A stretch of 8,850 nucleotides of DNA from Thiotrichaceae bacterium (GTDB taxonomy: Bacteria; Pseudomonadota; Gammaproteobacteria; Thiotrichales; Thiotrichaceae): positions 1 through 8,850 of the forward strand of contig JALVFC010000369.1 of the NCBI GenBank assembly GCA_027030285.1. The letters are read 5' to 3'. The notes beneath the pieces were generated by a model. That model saw only the letters and a list, made by a program, of their open reading frames with translations. It was not told the origin of the DNA and searched no databases. Below are positions 1 through 6,162 of this stretch, one piece after another. Every line of letters begins with the position of its first letter. Position 1 is the first letter of the stretch. A program made the translations under genes and the position numbers.

Positions 1-523
1 CAGTAGCTCCGGTTGCGCCTGTGGCTCCAGTATCACCTTTGTCGCCTTTTGCGCCTGTAGCTCCGGTTGCGCCTGTGGCTCCAGTATCACCTTTGTCGCC
101 TTTCGCGCCAGTAGCTCCGGTGTCACCCTTATCGCCTTTAGGACCTTGTGGACCAGTAGCTCCAGTATCACCTTTAGGACCTTGTGGACCAGTAGCTCCA
201 GTATCACCTTTAGGACCTTGTGGACCGGTAGCTCCAGTATCGCCTTTAGGACCCTGATCTCCTTTATCTCCTTTTGGACCTTTGTTCCATGCAGGATCAT
301 TCATTTGGTTGATGAGTTTCGCTATCAAACTCAAAACGGCAAGCAGGAGTTGCAACTGTCCTTGACCACCAACACCTCCACCGAATAAATTACCAAAGCC
401 TCCGTAACCACCTCCACCATAGCGTGAAGTTCTTGATCTATGACCACCTCCACGTCTATTCAGATGGTTTGTCTGATTGTGATTCACATTGGATGAACCA
501 CTTCTGTTCACATAATTACTCAT
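1..523 (-). CDS. Collagen-like Gly-X-Y repeat protein, partial (3' end outside window)
   Basis: Read on the minus strand from ATG at 523, the frame stays open to the window edge (174 codons, no stop). Residues 1-55 are rich in Ser, Asn, Arg and Gly, with a GGGGYGGFGNLFGGG stretch. Residues 56-74 (QLQLLLAVLSLIAKLINQM) form a hydrophobic, probably amphipathic helix. From residue 82 there are 31 consecutive Gly-X-Y triplets, mostly GPK, GDT, GAT, GPQ and GAK, which is the collagen triple-helix pattern. Proline in X and lysine in Y fit a bacterial collagen that is stable without hydroxyproline. There is no classical signal peptide: the hydrophobic segment is internal and follows a long polar stretch. 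By analogy with bacterial collagen-like proteins the helix before the collagen may be a trimerisation or anchoring region; that is inference. A good Shine-Dalgarno (AGAGGTG, 532-538) lies 8 nt before the ATG. The C-terminal domain, which would indicate surface, phage-fibre or other use, is not visible. Confidence 0.85.
   Translation of the reverse strand, partial: MSNYVNRSGSSNVNHNQTNHLNRRGGGHRSRTSRYGGGGYGGFGNLFGGGVGGQGQLQLLLAVLSLIAKLINQMNDPAWNKGPKGDKGDQGPKGDTGATGPQGPKGDTGATGPQGPKGDTGATGPQGPKGDKGDTGATGAKGDKGDTGATGATGATGAKGDKGDTGATGATGAT
4..111 (-). repeat. Two tandem 54-bp coding repeats in the collagen region
   Basis: Positions 4-57 and 58-111 are the same 54-bp unit with only two differences, both near the 57/111 end. 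Each encodes 18 residues, six Gly-X-Y triplets of the GDT-GAT-GAT-GAT-GAK-GDK kind. Near-identity at the DNA level, including synonymous positions, points to recent duplication or homogenisation. Copy number could therefore change by slippage or recombination. More copies may lie beyond the left edge. Confidence 0.9.
119..262 (-). repeat. Tandem 36-bp coding repeats in the collagen region
   Basis: Positions 155-190 and 191-226 are identical 36-bp units encoding four triplets (GPQ-GPK-GDT-GAT in cyclic order). Flanking units at 119-154 and 227-262 are diverged copies. This is a second, independent repeat length from the 54-bp units at 4-111, so the collagen domain grew by at least two separate amplifications. 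Confidence 0.85.
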
Positions 524-531
524 GAAATAAA

Positions 532-538
532 CACCTCT
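532..538 (-). promoter_or_regulatory. Shine-Dalgarno of the collagen-like gene
   Basis: On the minus strand AGAGGTG ends 8 nt before the ATG at 523. It is a near-consensus ribosome-binding site and supports this start codon, as does the lack of another well-placed ATG nearby. Confidence 0.75.
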
Positions 539-588
539 GTTGTGTTATGCAAAATTCCATTGCCTTATAATTAATTCCTTTCCCCTCA

Positions 589-616
589 TTTATGGCTACG
601 CATCCTTGAGTGGCAA
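589..616 (-). promoter_or_regulatory. Candidate sigma70 promoter of the collagen-like gene
   Basis: On the minus strand TTGCCA (611-616) matches five of six -35 positions. After a 16-bp spacer comes CATAAA (589-594), which matches four of six -10 positions. Transcription would start near 582 and give a leader of about 60 nt before the ATG at 523. Position and spacing fit, but the -10 is weak. Confidence 0.35.
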
Positions 617-632
617 GACAATGTTTCGTCCA

Positions 633-652
633 CGCAATATGAGAATATTGCG
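633..652. promoter_or_regulatory. Perfect 8+8 bp dyad, possible regulator-binding site
   Basis: CGCAATAT (633-640) and ATATTGCG (645-652) are exact inverted repeats around a GAGA centre. The site lies between divergent promoters. Its centre is about 60 bp upstream of the predicted minus-strand start, a usual activator position. Its right arm overlaps the candidate plus-strand -35 (TTGCGA, 648-653), where a bound protein would repress. The regulator is unknown. The hairpin could also form in RNA, but no adjacent T-run makes it a terminator. Confidence 0.45.
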
Positions 653-678
653 AGCCTGTTTTTTAGTATCTCTATAAT
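648..678 (+). promoter_or_regulatory. Candidate plus-strand promoter (TATAAT at 673-678)
   Basis: A perfect -10 box TATAAT sits at 673-678. The best -35 is TTGCGA at 648-653 (four of six), with a long 19-bp spacer. Transcription would start near 685, only a few bases before the ATG at 688, so any product of that small ORF would come from a nearly leaderless mRNA. The long spacer lowers confidence. Confidence 0.3.
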
Positions 679-687
679 GATAAAACT

Positions 688-864
688 ATGACACGAGGGA
701 CAAACGACATTGAACTCACGCTTAACGGTATTTTTCTTTCGGCACTACTATTGCAGTTGATTTATAATATTTTTTCGATATTTCAGTACCCTTACTTGCC
801 CGCTTATACAGGGATACTGCTAATAACAAACCTATGTCAGACCCTCCAGCCTGACCTACTCTAA
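688..864 (+). CDS. Possible small hydrophobic membrane peptide, 58 aa
   Basis: ATG at 688 opens a 58-codon frame ending at TAA 862-864, 27 nt before the helicase start. After a polar start (MTRGTNDIELTLNG) the product is hydrophobic: roughly residues 15-32 and 36-50 could be membrane segments, joined by a QYPYLPAY turn. I do not recognise a family. There is no clear Shine-Dalgarno, but a TATAAT box ends 10 nt upstream. A second TATAAT lies inside the frame. AT-rich non-coding DNA readily yields short hydrophobic frames, so this may be spurious. If real it would be a small membrane protein co-transcribed with the helicase fusion. Confidence 0.22.
   Translation: MTRGTNDIELTLNGIFLSALLLQLIYNIFSIFQYPYLPAYTGILLITNLCQTLQPDLL
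739..768 (+). promoter_or_regulatory. Candidate promoter of the helicase fusion gene
   Basis: TATAAT at 763-768 is a consensus -10. TCGGCA at 739-744 is a four-of-six -35 match at an 18-bp spacer. This would give an untranslated leader of about 115 nt before the ATG at 892. It competes with the box at 673-678 as the main plus-strand promoter. Confidence 0.35.
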
Positions 865-891
865 ACCTCTACAGGACCTTCGCTTTAGACA

Positions 892-3675
892 ATGCATCTA
901 CTTCTCTACAACGAGCTGAATACTTCAGAAATTCCTGAGTTTGAGAAAGTCACCGCTTTTCTTCAGCGTGATGACTTCCGCTCTGCCAATGTAAAAAAAG
1001 TAGGCAACAATCTTTACCGTGCACGTTTGAATAAAGCTGACAGGCTATTGTTTTCGCTTTACCGAGATGAGCAACACACATATGCACTGATTCTTGAACA
1101 TATTAAAAACCATGATTACCAGAAATCACGTTTTCTGCGCCGAGGCGTGAAAGTGGATCCCAGACTGATCCCATCACCGAAGGCGGTTAACCCAGAGAAC
1201 CTGGAGAGCCTTCCAAACCTGGAAAAACAGTCTTCCTCATTTCACTTACTGCACAAACCCATTAGCCTGGATGAGGTGCAACAGCACATTTACGAACTCC
1301 CCCTGCCGATTGTTATTATTGGCACTGCGGGTAGTGGAAAAACACTTTTGCTACTGGAAAAGATGAAACGCCTACAGGGAAAGCTTCTTTATATTACCCA
1401 GTCAGCCCATTTAGCCCGACATTCACAAAGCCTCTATTATTCCCATCAATACCAGCACCCGAAACAAACAGCTGTGTTTTTATCCTTTAGTGAATTTATT
1501 GATAGCATTGCTGTGCCATCAGGGAAGAAAATGACTCTGCGCCACTTTAAACGCTGGTTCAGCAGACACCAGAAAGCCACACCGCTGTCTGATGCGCATG
1601 CACTTTATGAAGAATTCAGAGGAGTGATAACCGGAGCAAGCATTCATGCAGCTTATTTAACCAAAGACGAATATCTGCAACTAGGTATCAGGGAAAGCAT
1701 TTTTACAGCTAATCAGCGCGAGGCGGTTTATCACCTGTTTCAGCGCTACCTGGATTATCTGAAAGAACACAACTACTACGACCATAATATCCTAAGCTTT
1801 AACTACCTCTCCCTGGTCAGCAAATGCTACGACTATGTAATTGTCGATGAAGTGCAGGATATCTCACCGATTCAACTGCACCTGATTCTGAGCAGTTTGC
1901 AACAACCCAGCCACTTTTTATTATGTGGTGATGCCAACCAGATTGTTTACCCCAACTTTTTTTCCTGGGCAAAAATCAAGACACTGTTCCTGCAACAAAA
2001 CAAACAGAATGGTGCCAGCCTCACGCAAATCCTCAACACCAACTATCGCAACTCAGGCGATATCATCAAGCTGGCAAACAAAATCCTGCGCCTGAAAAAC
2101 TGGCGATTCGGTTCAATAGATAAAGAAACACATCATGAAATGCAATCCGTACAAAGCCAGTCTGGGCAAGTCGCATTTCTGACGGCAGATGAAAAGACAC
2201 TGGCAGAAATTGACCATAAAACACGCTACTCAAAAGACTTTGCCGTGATTGTATTACATGACGAACAAAAAAACCTGGCAGCTAGTTATTTCCAGACACC
2301 GCTGGTTTTTTCAGTACAGGAATGTAAAGGCCTGGAATACGCCAATGTGATTCTTTTTAATATGGTTTCCTGCGCCAGTGAGAACTATGCCGTGATTAGC
2401 CAGGGTGTCACTACTGACATTCTTGACACAACCATGCGTTATGCGCGCAACAAGGACAAGACCGACAAATCGCTGGAAACCAGTAAATTCTTTATTAACG
2501 CCCTGTTTGTCGCCATCACCCGCGCACAAAACAACCTTTACTGGATAGAGGAACAGCCGGATCATCCTTTATTAAACCTGCTACACAACAAACAGGTGAT
2601 GCAAGATACAGACAGCATTGGCTATCAAACCTCCACCGAAGAAGAATGGCAAGAAGAAGCCAGCAAGCTGGAGCAACAGGGTAAAACCGAGCAGGCACAA
2701 CACATACGCCAGTCAATCCTGCAACAACATACACCCTCCTGGACAGTCATAGCAGGTGACCAGATTGACCAGCTATATATAGATGCCCTGGAAAATAACG
2801 ATAAAAAGGCAAAATTACTCCTGTTTGAATATGCTCTGGTCTATGAAGACCACCAGGCAAGAAACGCCCTGATCAATATTGAGTTTCTTCCTGCTTTTCA
2901 TCCCGAAGATGGAAAAAAACAGCTACTCATCAAATACTTCATGATGTACCAGCAGGAGCAACTGGACGCCATCAAGCGCCAGATGAGCAAATACGGCGTA
3001 GATTTCCGCAACCCGTTCAACCAGACACCCTTAATGATCGGTGCATGGCTGGGTAATGCCCGTGTCATCACGCTTGCCAAGTCCTTAAATGCTGACCCAT
3101 TTCTAGCCAACAACAAGGGCTTTAATGCTTTCCAGATCGCACTGGAACAGGCATGCCTGCACGAAGAATACGCACAGCAAAAATTACCCGCTATCTACGA
3201 GCTGCTCAGACCTGAAACACTTGCTATCCGCCTGCATGAGCAACTCATCACACTTCAACATTACGAGGCAGAATACTTTTTGGTCAACCTCATGATCGCG
3301 CTGTTTTATCGCATCCTGCCAGAAAATATTATTTTCAGTAATGGTGGTTTTAACGCCAGCAACCTGCTTCAGGCAATCGCCCCCTGGCCGGATCATCTGC
3401 TACCAGAGGATTACAAAAAACCCAACTTTATCAATCAGGTTCTGGCTGATAATCCGGACTTGTTTGTTACCACAACCGAGGGAAACTACCTGCTTAACCC
3501 AGACATTATGCTAAAGGCAGAAGGCGAGTGGCTGCCGATCTACGACATCCTCTGGTTTGATGACCTGGCGATTGGCTTCCAGAGCAATAGCCACATCAGC
3601 ACCAATGACTTGCAAGCCCTGTTGCTGGAAAAAATTGATTACTACAAGCAGGCGCTGGGAATAAGCGACAGCTGA
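892..3675 (+). CDS. RelE/ParE-like domain fused to UvrD-type SF1 helicase with ankyrin-like repeats
   Basis: This 927-residue protein has several parts. Residues about 20-82 resemble the RelE/ParE/HigB toxin fold (NNLYRARLNKADRLLFSL, then LILEHIKNHDY). Residues about 130-555 are an SF1A helicase core: Walker A GTAGSGKT (144-151), Walker B DEVQD (319-323), motif III GDANQ (346-350), motif IV NYR (384-386), motif V QECKGLEY (476-483) and motif VI VAITRAQ (540-546). All key residues are present, so ATP hydrolysis and 3'-5' translocation on nucleic acid are expected from the family. Residues 582-610 look like a TPR-like helical pair. Residues about 700-755 resemble one to two ankyrin repeats (NQTPLMIGAWLGN, NADPFLANNKGFNAFQIAL). 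Residues 756-927 are not recognised. An in-frame TAG at 886-888 forces the start to ATG 892 or later. The Shine-Dalgarno is weak (AGGA at 873-876, 15 nt away). No antitoxin-like gene is adjacent. Role unknown: RNA or DNA processing, or defence, would be guesses. Confidence 0.9.
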   Translation: MHLLLYNELNTSEIPEFEKVTAFLQRDDFRSANVKKVGNNLYRARLNKADRLLFSLYRDEQHTYALILEHIKNHDYQKSRFLRRGVKVDPRLIPSPKAVNPENLESLPNLEKQSSSFHLLHKPISLDEVQQHIYELPLPIVIIGTAGSGKTLLLLEKMKRLQGKLLYITQSAHLARHSQSLYYSHQYQHPKQTAVFLSFSEFIDSIAVPSGKKMTLRHFKRWFSRHQKATPLSDAHALYEEFRGVITGASIHAAYLTKDEYLQLGIRESIFTANQREAVYHLFQRYLDYLKEHNYYDHNILSFNYLSLVSKCYDYVIVDEVQDISPIQLHLILSSLQQPSHFLLCGDANQIVYPNFFSWAKIKTLFLQQNKQNGASLTQILNTNYRNSGDIIKLANKILRLKNWRFGSIDKETHHEMQSVQSQSGQVAFLTADEKTLAEIDHKTRYSKDFAVIVLHDEQKNLAASYFQTPLVFSVQECKGLEYANVILFNMVSCASENYAVISQGVTTDILDTTMRYARNKDKTDKSLETSKFFINALFVAITRAQNNLYWIEEQPDHPLLNLLHNKQVMQDTDSIGYQTSTEEEWQEEASKLEQQGKTEQAQHIRQSILQQHTPSWTVIAGDQIDQLYIDALENNDKKAKLLLFEYALVYEDHQARNALINIEFLPAFHPEDGKKQLLIKYFMMYQQEQLDAIKRQMSKYGVDFRNPFNQTPLMIGAWLGNARVITLAKSLNADPFLANNKGFNAFQIALEQACLHEEYAQQKLPAIYELLRPETLAIRLHEQLITLQHYEAEYFLVNLMIALFYRILPENIIFSNGGFNASNLLQAIAPWPDHLLPEDYKKPNFINQVLADNPDLFVTTTEGNYLLNPDIMLKAEGEWLPIYDILWFDDLAIGFQSNSHISTNDLQALLLEKIDYYKQALGISDS

Positions 3676-3736
3676 ATCCGTTTATCGCCCAGTCACCCCA
3701 CGCAGGAGATGCACAATAGAGCAGCAGCAAACAAAA

Positions 3737-3745
3737 TGCTATGAT
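3737..3745 (+). promoter_or_regulatory. Extended -10 element before the isocitrate dehydrogenase gene
   Basis: TGCTATGAT (3737-3745) fits the extended -10 pattern TGn-TATAAT with one mismatch in the hexamer. Such elements work without a good -35, and none is evident at 17 bp (TAGAGC, 3717-3722). Transcription would start near 3752 and leave about 32 nt of leader. This suggests the gene is expressed independently of the helicase upstream. Confidence 0.45.
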
Positions 3746-3783
3746 GCGCGACAACTTAAATTACCGGAAAATCAGGTCAACAC

Positions 3784-6003
3784 ATGACAACAGCAAAAAT
3801 CATATACACACTCACGGATGAAGCCCCCGCACTGGCAACTCGCTCACTACTCCCTATCGTAAAAAAATTTGCCGAAGCAGCCGGAGTAGAAGTTGCAACC
3901 AAAGATATTTCACTGGCTGGTAGAATTATTGCCAACTTTCCGGACAAGCTCAGTGAAGACCAAAAACTACCTGATGCACTGGCAGAACTGGGCGCACTAG
4001 CCAAAACACCTGAGGCAAACATTATCAAGCTACCCAATATCAGTGCATCTATTCCACAACTCAAAGCCGCTATTAAAGAGCTACAGCAACAAGGCTATGC
4101 AATTCCTGATTACCCTGATGATCCGCAGAACGATGCAGAAAAAGAGACAAAAAAGCGCTTTGCCAAAGTCCTCGGCAGCGCCGTTAATCCGGTACTGCGA
4201 GAGGGAAACTCGGATCGTCGTGTTGCCGCCCCCGTAAAGGAATATGCCAAAGCACACCCGCATCGCATGGGTGCATGGTCAAAAGACTCAAAATCCAGGG
4301 TAGCATCAATGAACGAGGGCGATTTTTATGCCAGCGAACAATCCGTCATTATGCCTGAAGCAGATGATGTCAAAATCATCTTTACTGATAACAGCGGGGA
4401 TGAAACGGTACTAAAAGCATCTACACCACTACTGGCTGGTGAAATCATCGACGCTACGGTGATGAATGTACAGAAGTTACAGGAGTTCTACGAAGCTGCC
4501 ATGCAACAGGCAAAAGATGATGACGTACTGCTCTCATTGCATCTCAAAGCCACCATGATGAAGGTTTCTGACCCTATTATGTTTGGTCATGCCGTCAAGG
4601 TGTACTACCGTAGCGTATTTGAACAGTATGCCGACCTGTTCGAAGAGCTCGGTGTCAATGCCAATAATGGCATCGGTGATGTCTACAATAAAATATCAAC
4701 GCTACCAGAAACCCAACAGGAAGACATCAAAGCCGCCATTGCAGCGGTATATGAAACACGTCCGGCACTGGCAATGGTTGATTCTGACAAGGGCATTACC
4801 AATTTGCACGTGCCCAGCAATATCATTGTTGATGCCTCCATGCCAGCGGCAATTCGCTCCTCCGGAAAGATGTGGGGGCCTGACGGCAAACTCAAAGACA
4901 CTACAGCAATGATTCCGGACAGATGCTATTCGGGCATATATCAGGCAACCATAGATTTTTGCAAGGAACATGGTGCTTTTGACCCAACCACCATGGGTAG
5001 CGTCTCCAATGTTGGACTTATGGCACAAAAAGCCGAGGAATACGGCTCACATGATAAAACCTTCGAAATCCCGGCAGATGGCAAAGTCAGCGTCATCAAC
5101 CGGGCTGATGAAATCCTGATGCAACACACAGTCAGCAAAGGCGATATCTGGCGCATGTGCCAGGCAAAAGACCTGCCCATCAAAGACTGGATAGGACTCG
5201 CCGTCAAACGCGCACGTCTCACCAATACACCAGCCGTATTCTGGCTAGACCCGAATCGCGCACACGATAGAAACCTCATAGCCAAAGTCGAGCAATATCT
5301 ACCAGAACACGATACCGAGGGGCTGGATATCCAGATCATGTCACCCATCGAAGCAACACATCACGCCCTGCAACGTATTAAGGCGGGCAAGGACACCATC
5401 TCCGTAACAGGCAATGTGCTGCGGGATTATCTCACTGACCTGTTCCCTATTCTGGAGCTGGGAACCAGCGCCAAAATGCTATCAATCGTTCCCCTGCTGG
5501 CGGGTGGTGGACTGTTTGAAACAGGTGCCGGTGGTTCCGCCCCCAAACATGTACAGCAGTTTATCAGCGAAAATCATTTACGCTGGGATTCATTAGGTGA
5601 ATACCTTGCCCTGGCTGTCTCACTAGAGGATCTGGCAGAGAAAACAGGGAATAACAAAGTCAAGGTTCTGGCTGAGGCACTCAATCAGGCAAACAGCCAG
5701 TACCTTGAAAACAACAAATCTCCATCCCGTGTGGTCAACGAACTGGATAACCGAGGCAGCAGCTATTATCTGGCAATGTACTGGGCACAAGCCCTGGCAG
5801 AACAAAGCACTGACAACGAACTAAAATCACAATTTACTGAGATAGCCAGGACGCTGGAGGAAAACGAAACAAAGATTGTGAATGAACTCAATCAGGTGCA
5901 AGGTACACCCGTTGATATGCAGGGTTATTACCATGCTGACCCACGTCTGCTCGATGCAGCAATGCGCCCCAGTGCCACACTTAATGGCATTATTGGCGAC
6001 TAG
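3784..6003 (+). CDS. icd: Monomeric NADP-dependent isocitrate dehydrogenase (EC 1.1.1.42)
   Basis: Converts isocitrate to 2-oxoglutarate with reduction of NADP+ in the cytoplasmic TCA cycle. The length, 739 residues, is that of the monomeric (IDH-II) class, not the roughly 415-residue dimeric Icd of E. coli. The isocitrate/metal residues I recall from the Azotobacter vinelandii structure all occur at the same numbers: S132, N135, R139 and R145 in GSAVNPVLREGNSDRR, K255, D350, Y420, R547, D548 and D552. The NADP-site residues H589, R600 and R649 also match. This near gap-free agreement indicates an intact enzyme. ATG 3784 is preceded by AGGT (3774-3777) at 6-nt spacing, and the N-terminus (MTTAKIIYTLTDEAPALAT) is typical of the family. 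The gene stands alone between the helicase fusion and the min genes, and no clear rho-independent terminator follows it. Confidence 0.97.
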   Translation: MTTAKIIYTLTDEAPALATRSLLPIVKKFAEAAGVEVATKDISLAGRIIANFPDKLSEDQKLPDALAELGALAKTPEANIIKLPNISASIPQLKAAIKELQQQGYAIPDYPDDPQNDAEKETKKRFAKVLGSAVNPVLREGNSDRRVAAPVKEYAKAHPHRMGAWSKDSKSRVASMNEGDFYASEQSVIMPEADDVKIIFTDNSGDETVLKASTPLLAGEIIDATVMNVQKLQEFYEAAMQQAKDDDVLLSLHLKATMMKVSDPIMFGHAVKVYYRSVFEQYADLFEELGVNANNGIGDVYNKISTLPETQQEDIKAAIAAVYETRPALAMVDSDKGITNLHVPSNIIVDASMPAAIRSSGKMWGPDGKLKDTTAMIPDRCYSGIYQATIDFCKEHGAFDPTTMGSVSNVGLMAQKAEEYGSHDKTFEIPADGKVSVINRADEILMQHTVSKGDIWRMCQAKDLPIKDWIGLAVKRARLTNTPAVFWLDPNRAHDRNLIAKVEQYLPEHDTEGLDIQIMSPIEATHHALQRIKAGKDTISVTGNVLRDYLTDLFPILELGTSAKMLSIVPLLAGGGLFETGAGGSAPKHVQQFISENHLRWDSLGEYLALAVSLEDLAEKTGNNKVKVLAEALNQANSQYLENNKSPSRVVNELDNRGSSYYLAMYWAQALAEQSTDNELKSQFTEIARTLEENETKIVNELNQVQGTPVDMQGYYHADPRLLDAAMRPSATLNGIIGD

Positions 6004-6102
6004 ATTTTATGCACCAGACAGTGGAATTTGCCCATACCCCAAAAGACTGCCGCTGATGATTTAACTATCGATATACATTGACGAAAATTATCGAGGAAAA
6101 AA

Positions 6103-6162
6103 ATGAATGAGTCTGTTACTATCCTCTCCAGTTTTAAGGTTATTCTCTGGAGAGTGTCTTGA
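6103..6162 (+). CDS. 19-codon leader ORF overlapping minD
   Basis: ATG 6103 has a strong Shine-Dalgarno (GAGG, 6093-6096, 6-nt spacing), better than most in the window, and encodes MNESVTILSSFKVILWRVS. Its TGA (6160-6162) overlaps the minD TTG (6159-6161) in a TTGA quartet, the arrangement seen in translational coupling. The peptide matches nothing I recognise, and I see no convincing similarity to a MinC N-terminus. The ORF also crosses the 5' arm of a hairpin whose 3' arm contains the minD Shine-Dalgarno. The likely role is therefore the act of translation rather than the peptide; this is inference. It may be a remnant of a lost upstream gene, but that cannot be shown here. Confidence 0.5.
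   Translation: MNESVTILSSFKVILWRVS
6124..6154 (+). promoter_or_regulatory. Hairpin sequestering the minD ribosome-binding site
   Basis: CTCTCCAG (6124-6131) and CTGGAGAG (6147-6154) are perfect 8-bp inverted repeats around a 15-nt AU-rich loop. The right arm contains GGAG (6149-6152), the Shine-Dalgarno of minD, 6 nt before its TTG start. In the folded mRNA this site would be paired. A ribosome translating the 19-codon leader would run through the left arm and open it. No T-run follows, so it is not a terminator. Confidence 0.6.

Larger units (their letters stand above)
524..891. other. Divergent intergenic control region
   Basis: This 368-bp stretch separates the minus-strand collagen-like gene from the plus-strand helicase fusion. 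It is AT-rich. It holds a candidate minus-strand promoter (589-616), a perfect dyad (633-652), two TATAAT boxes on the plus strand (673-678 and 763-768) and a possible 58-codon ORF (688-864). No RNA gene or rho-independent terminator is evident. The T6 run at 658-663 lies six bases beyond the dyad, too far for a normal terminator. Confidence 0.6.

Noticed and set aside
21..388. Proline-rich and Ser/Thr-rich open frames on the plus strand across the left end
   Set aside because: They are by-products of the 9-bp periodic collagen repeats on the minus strand, which has the strong ribosome-binding site, the start codon and a recognisable protein pattern.
633..663. Dyad followed by T6 as a rho-independent terminator
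   Set aside because: Six bases separate the stem from the T-run, the stem is AU-rich, and no plus-strand gene ends upstream.
621..677. 18-codon frame on the plus strand overlapping the dyad
   Set aside because: No Shine-Dalgarno, very short, and the sequence is better explained as promoter and dyad.
4941..5348. 135-codon open frame antisense to the isocitrate dehydrogenase gene
   Set aside because: It lies entirely opposite a conserved, intact enzyme gene and its translation shows no family resemblance.
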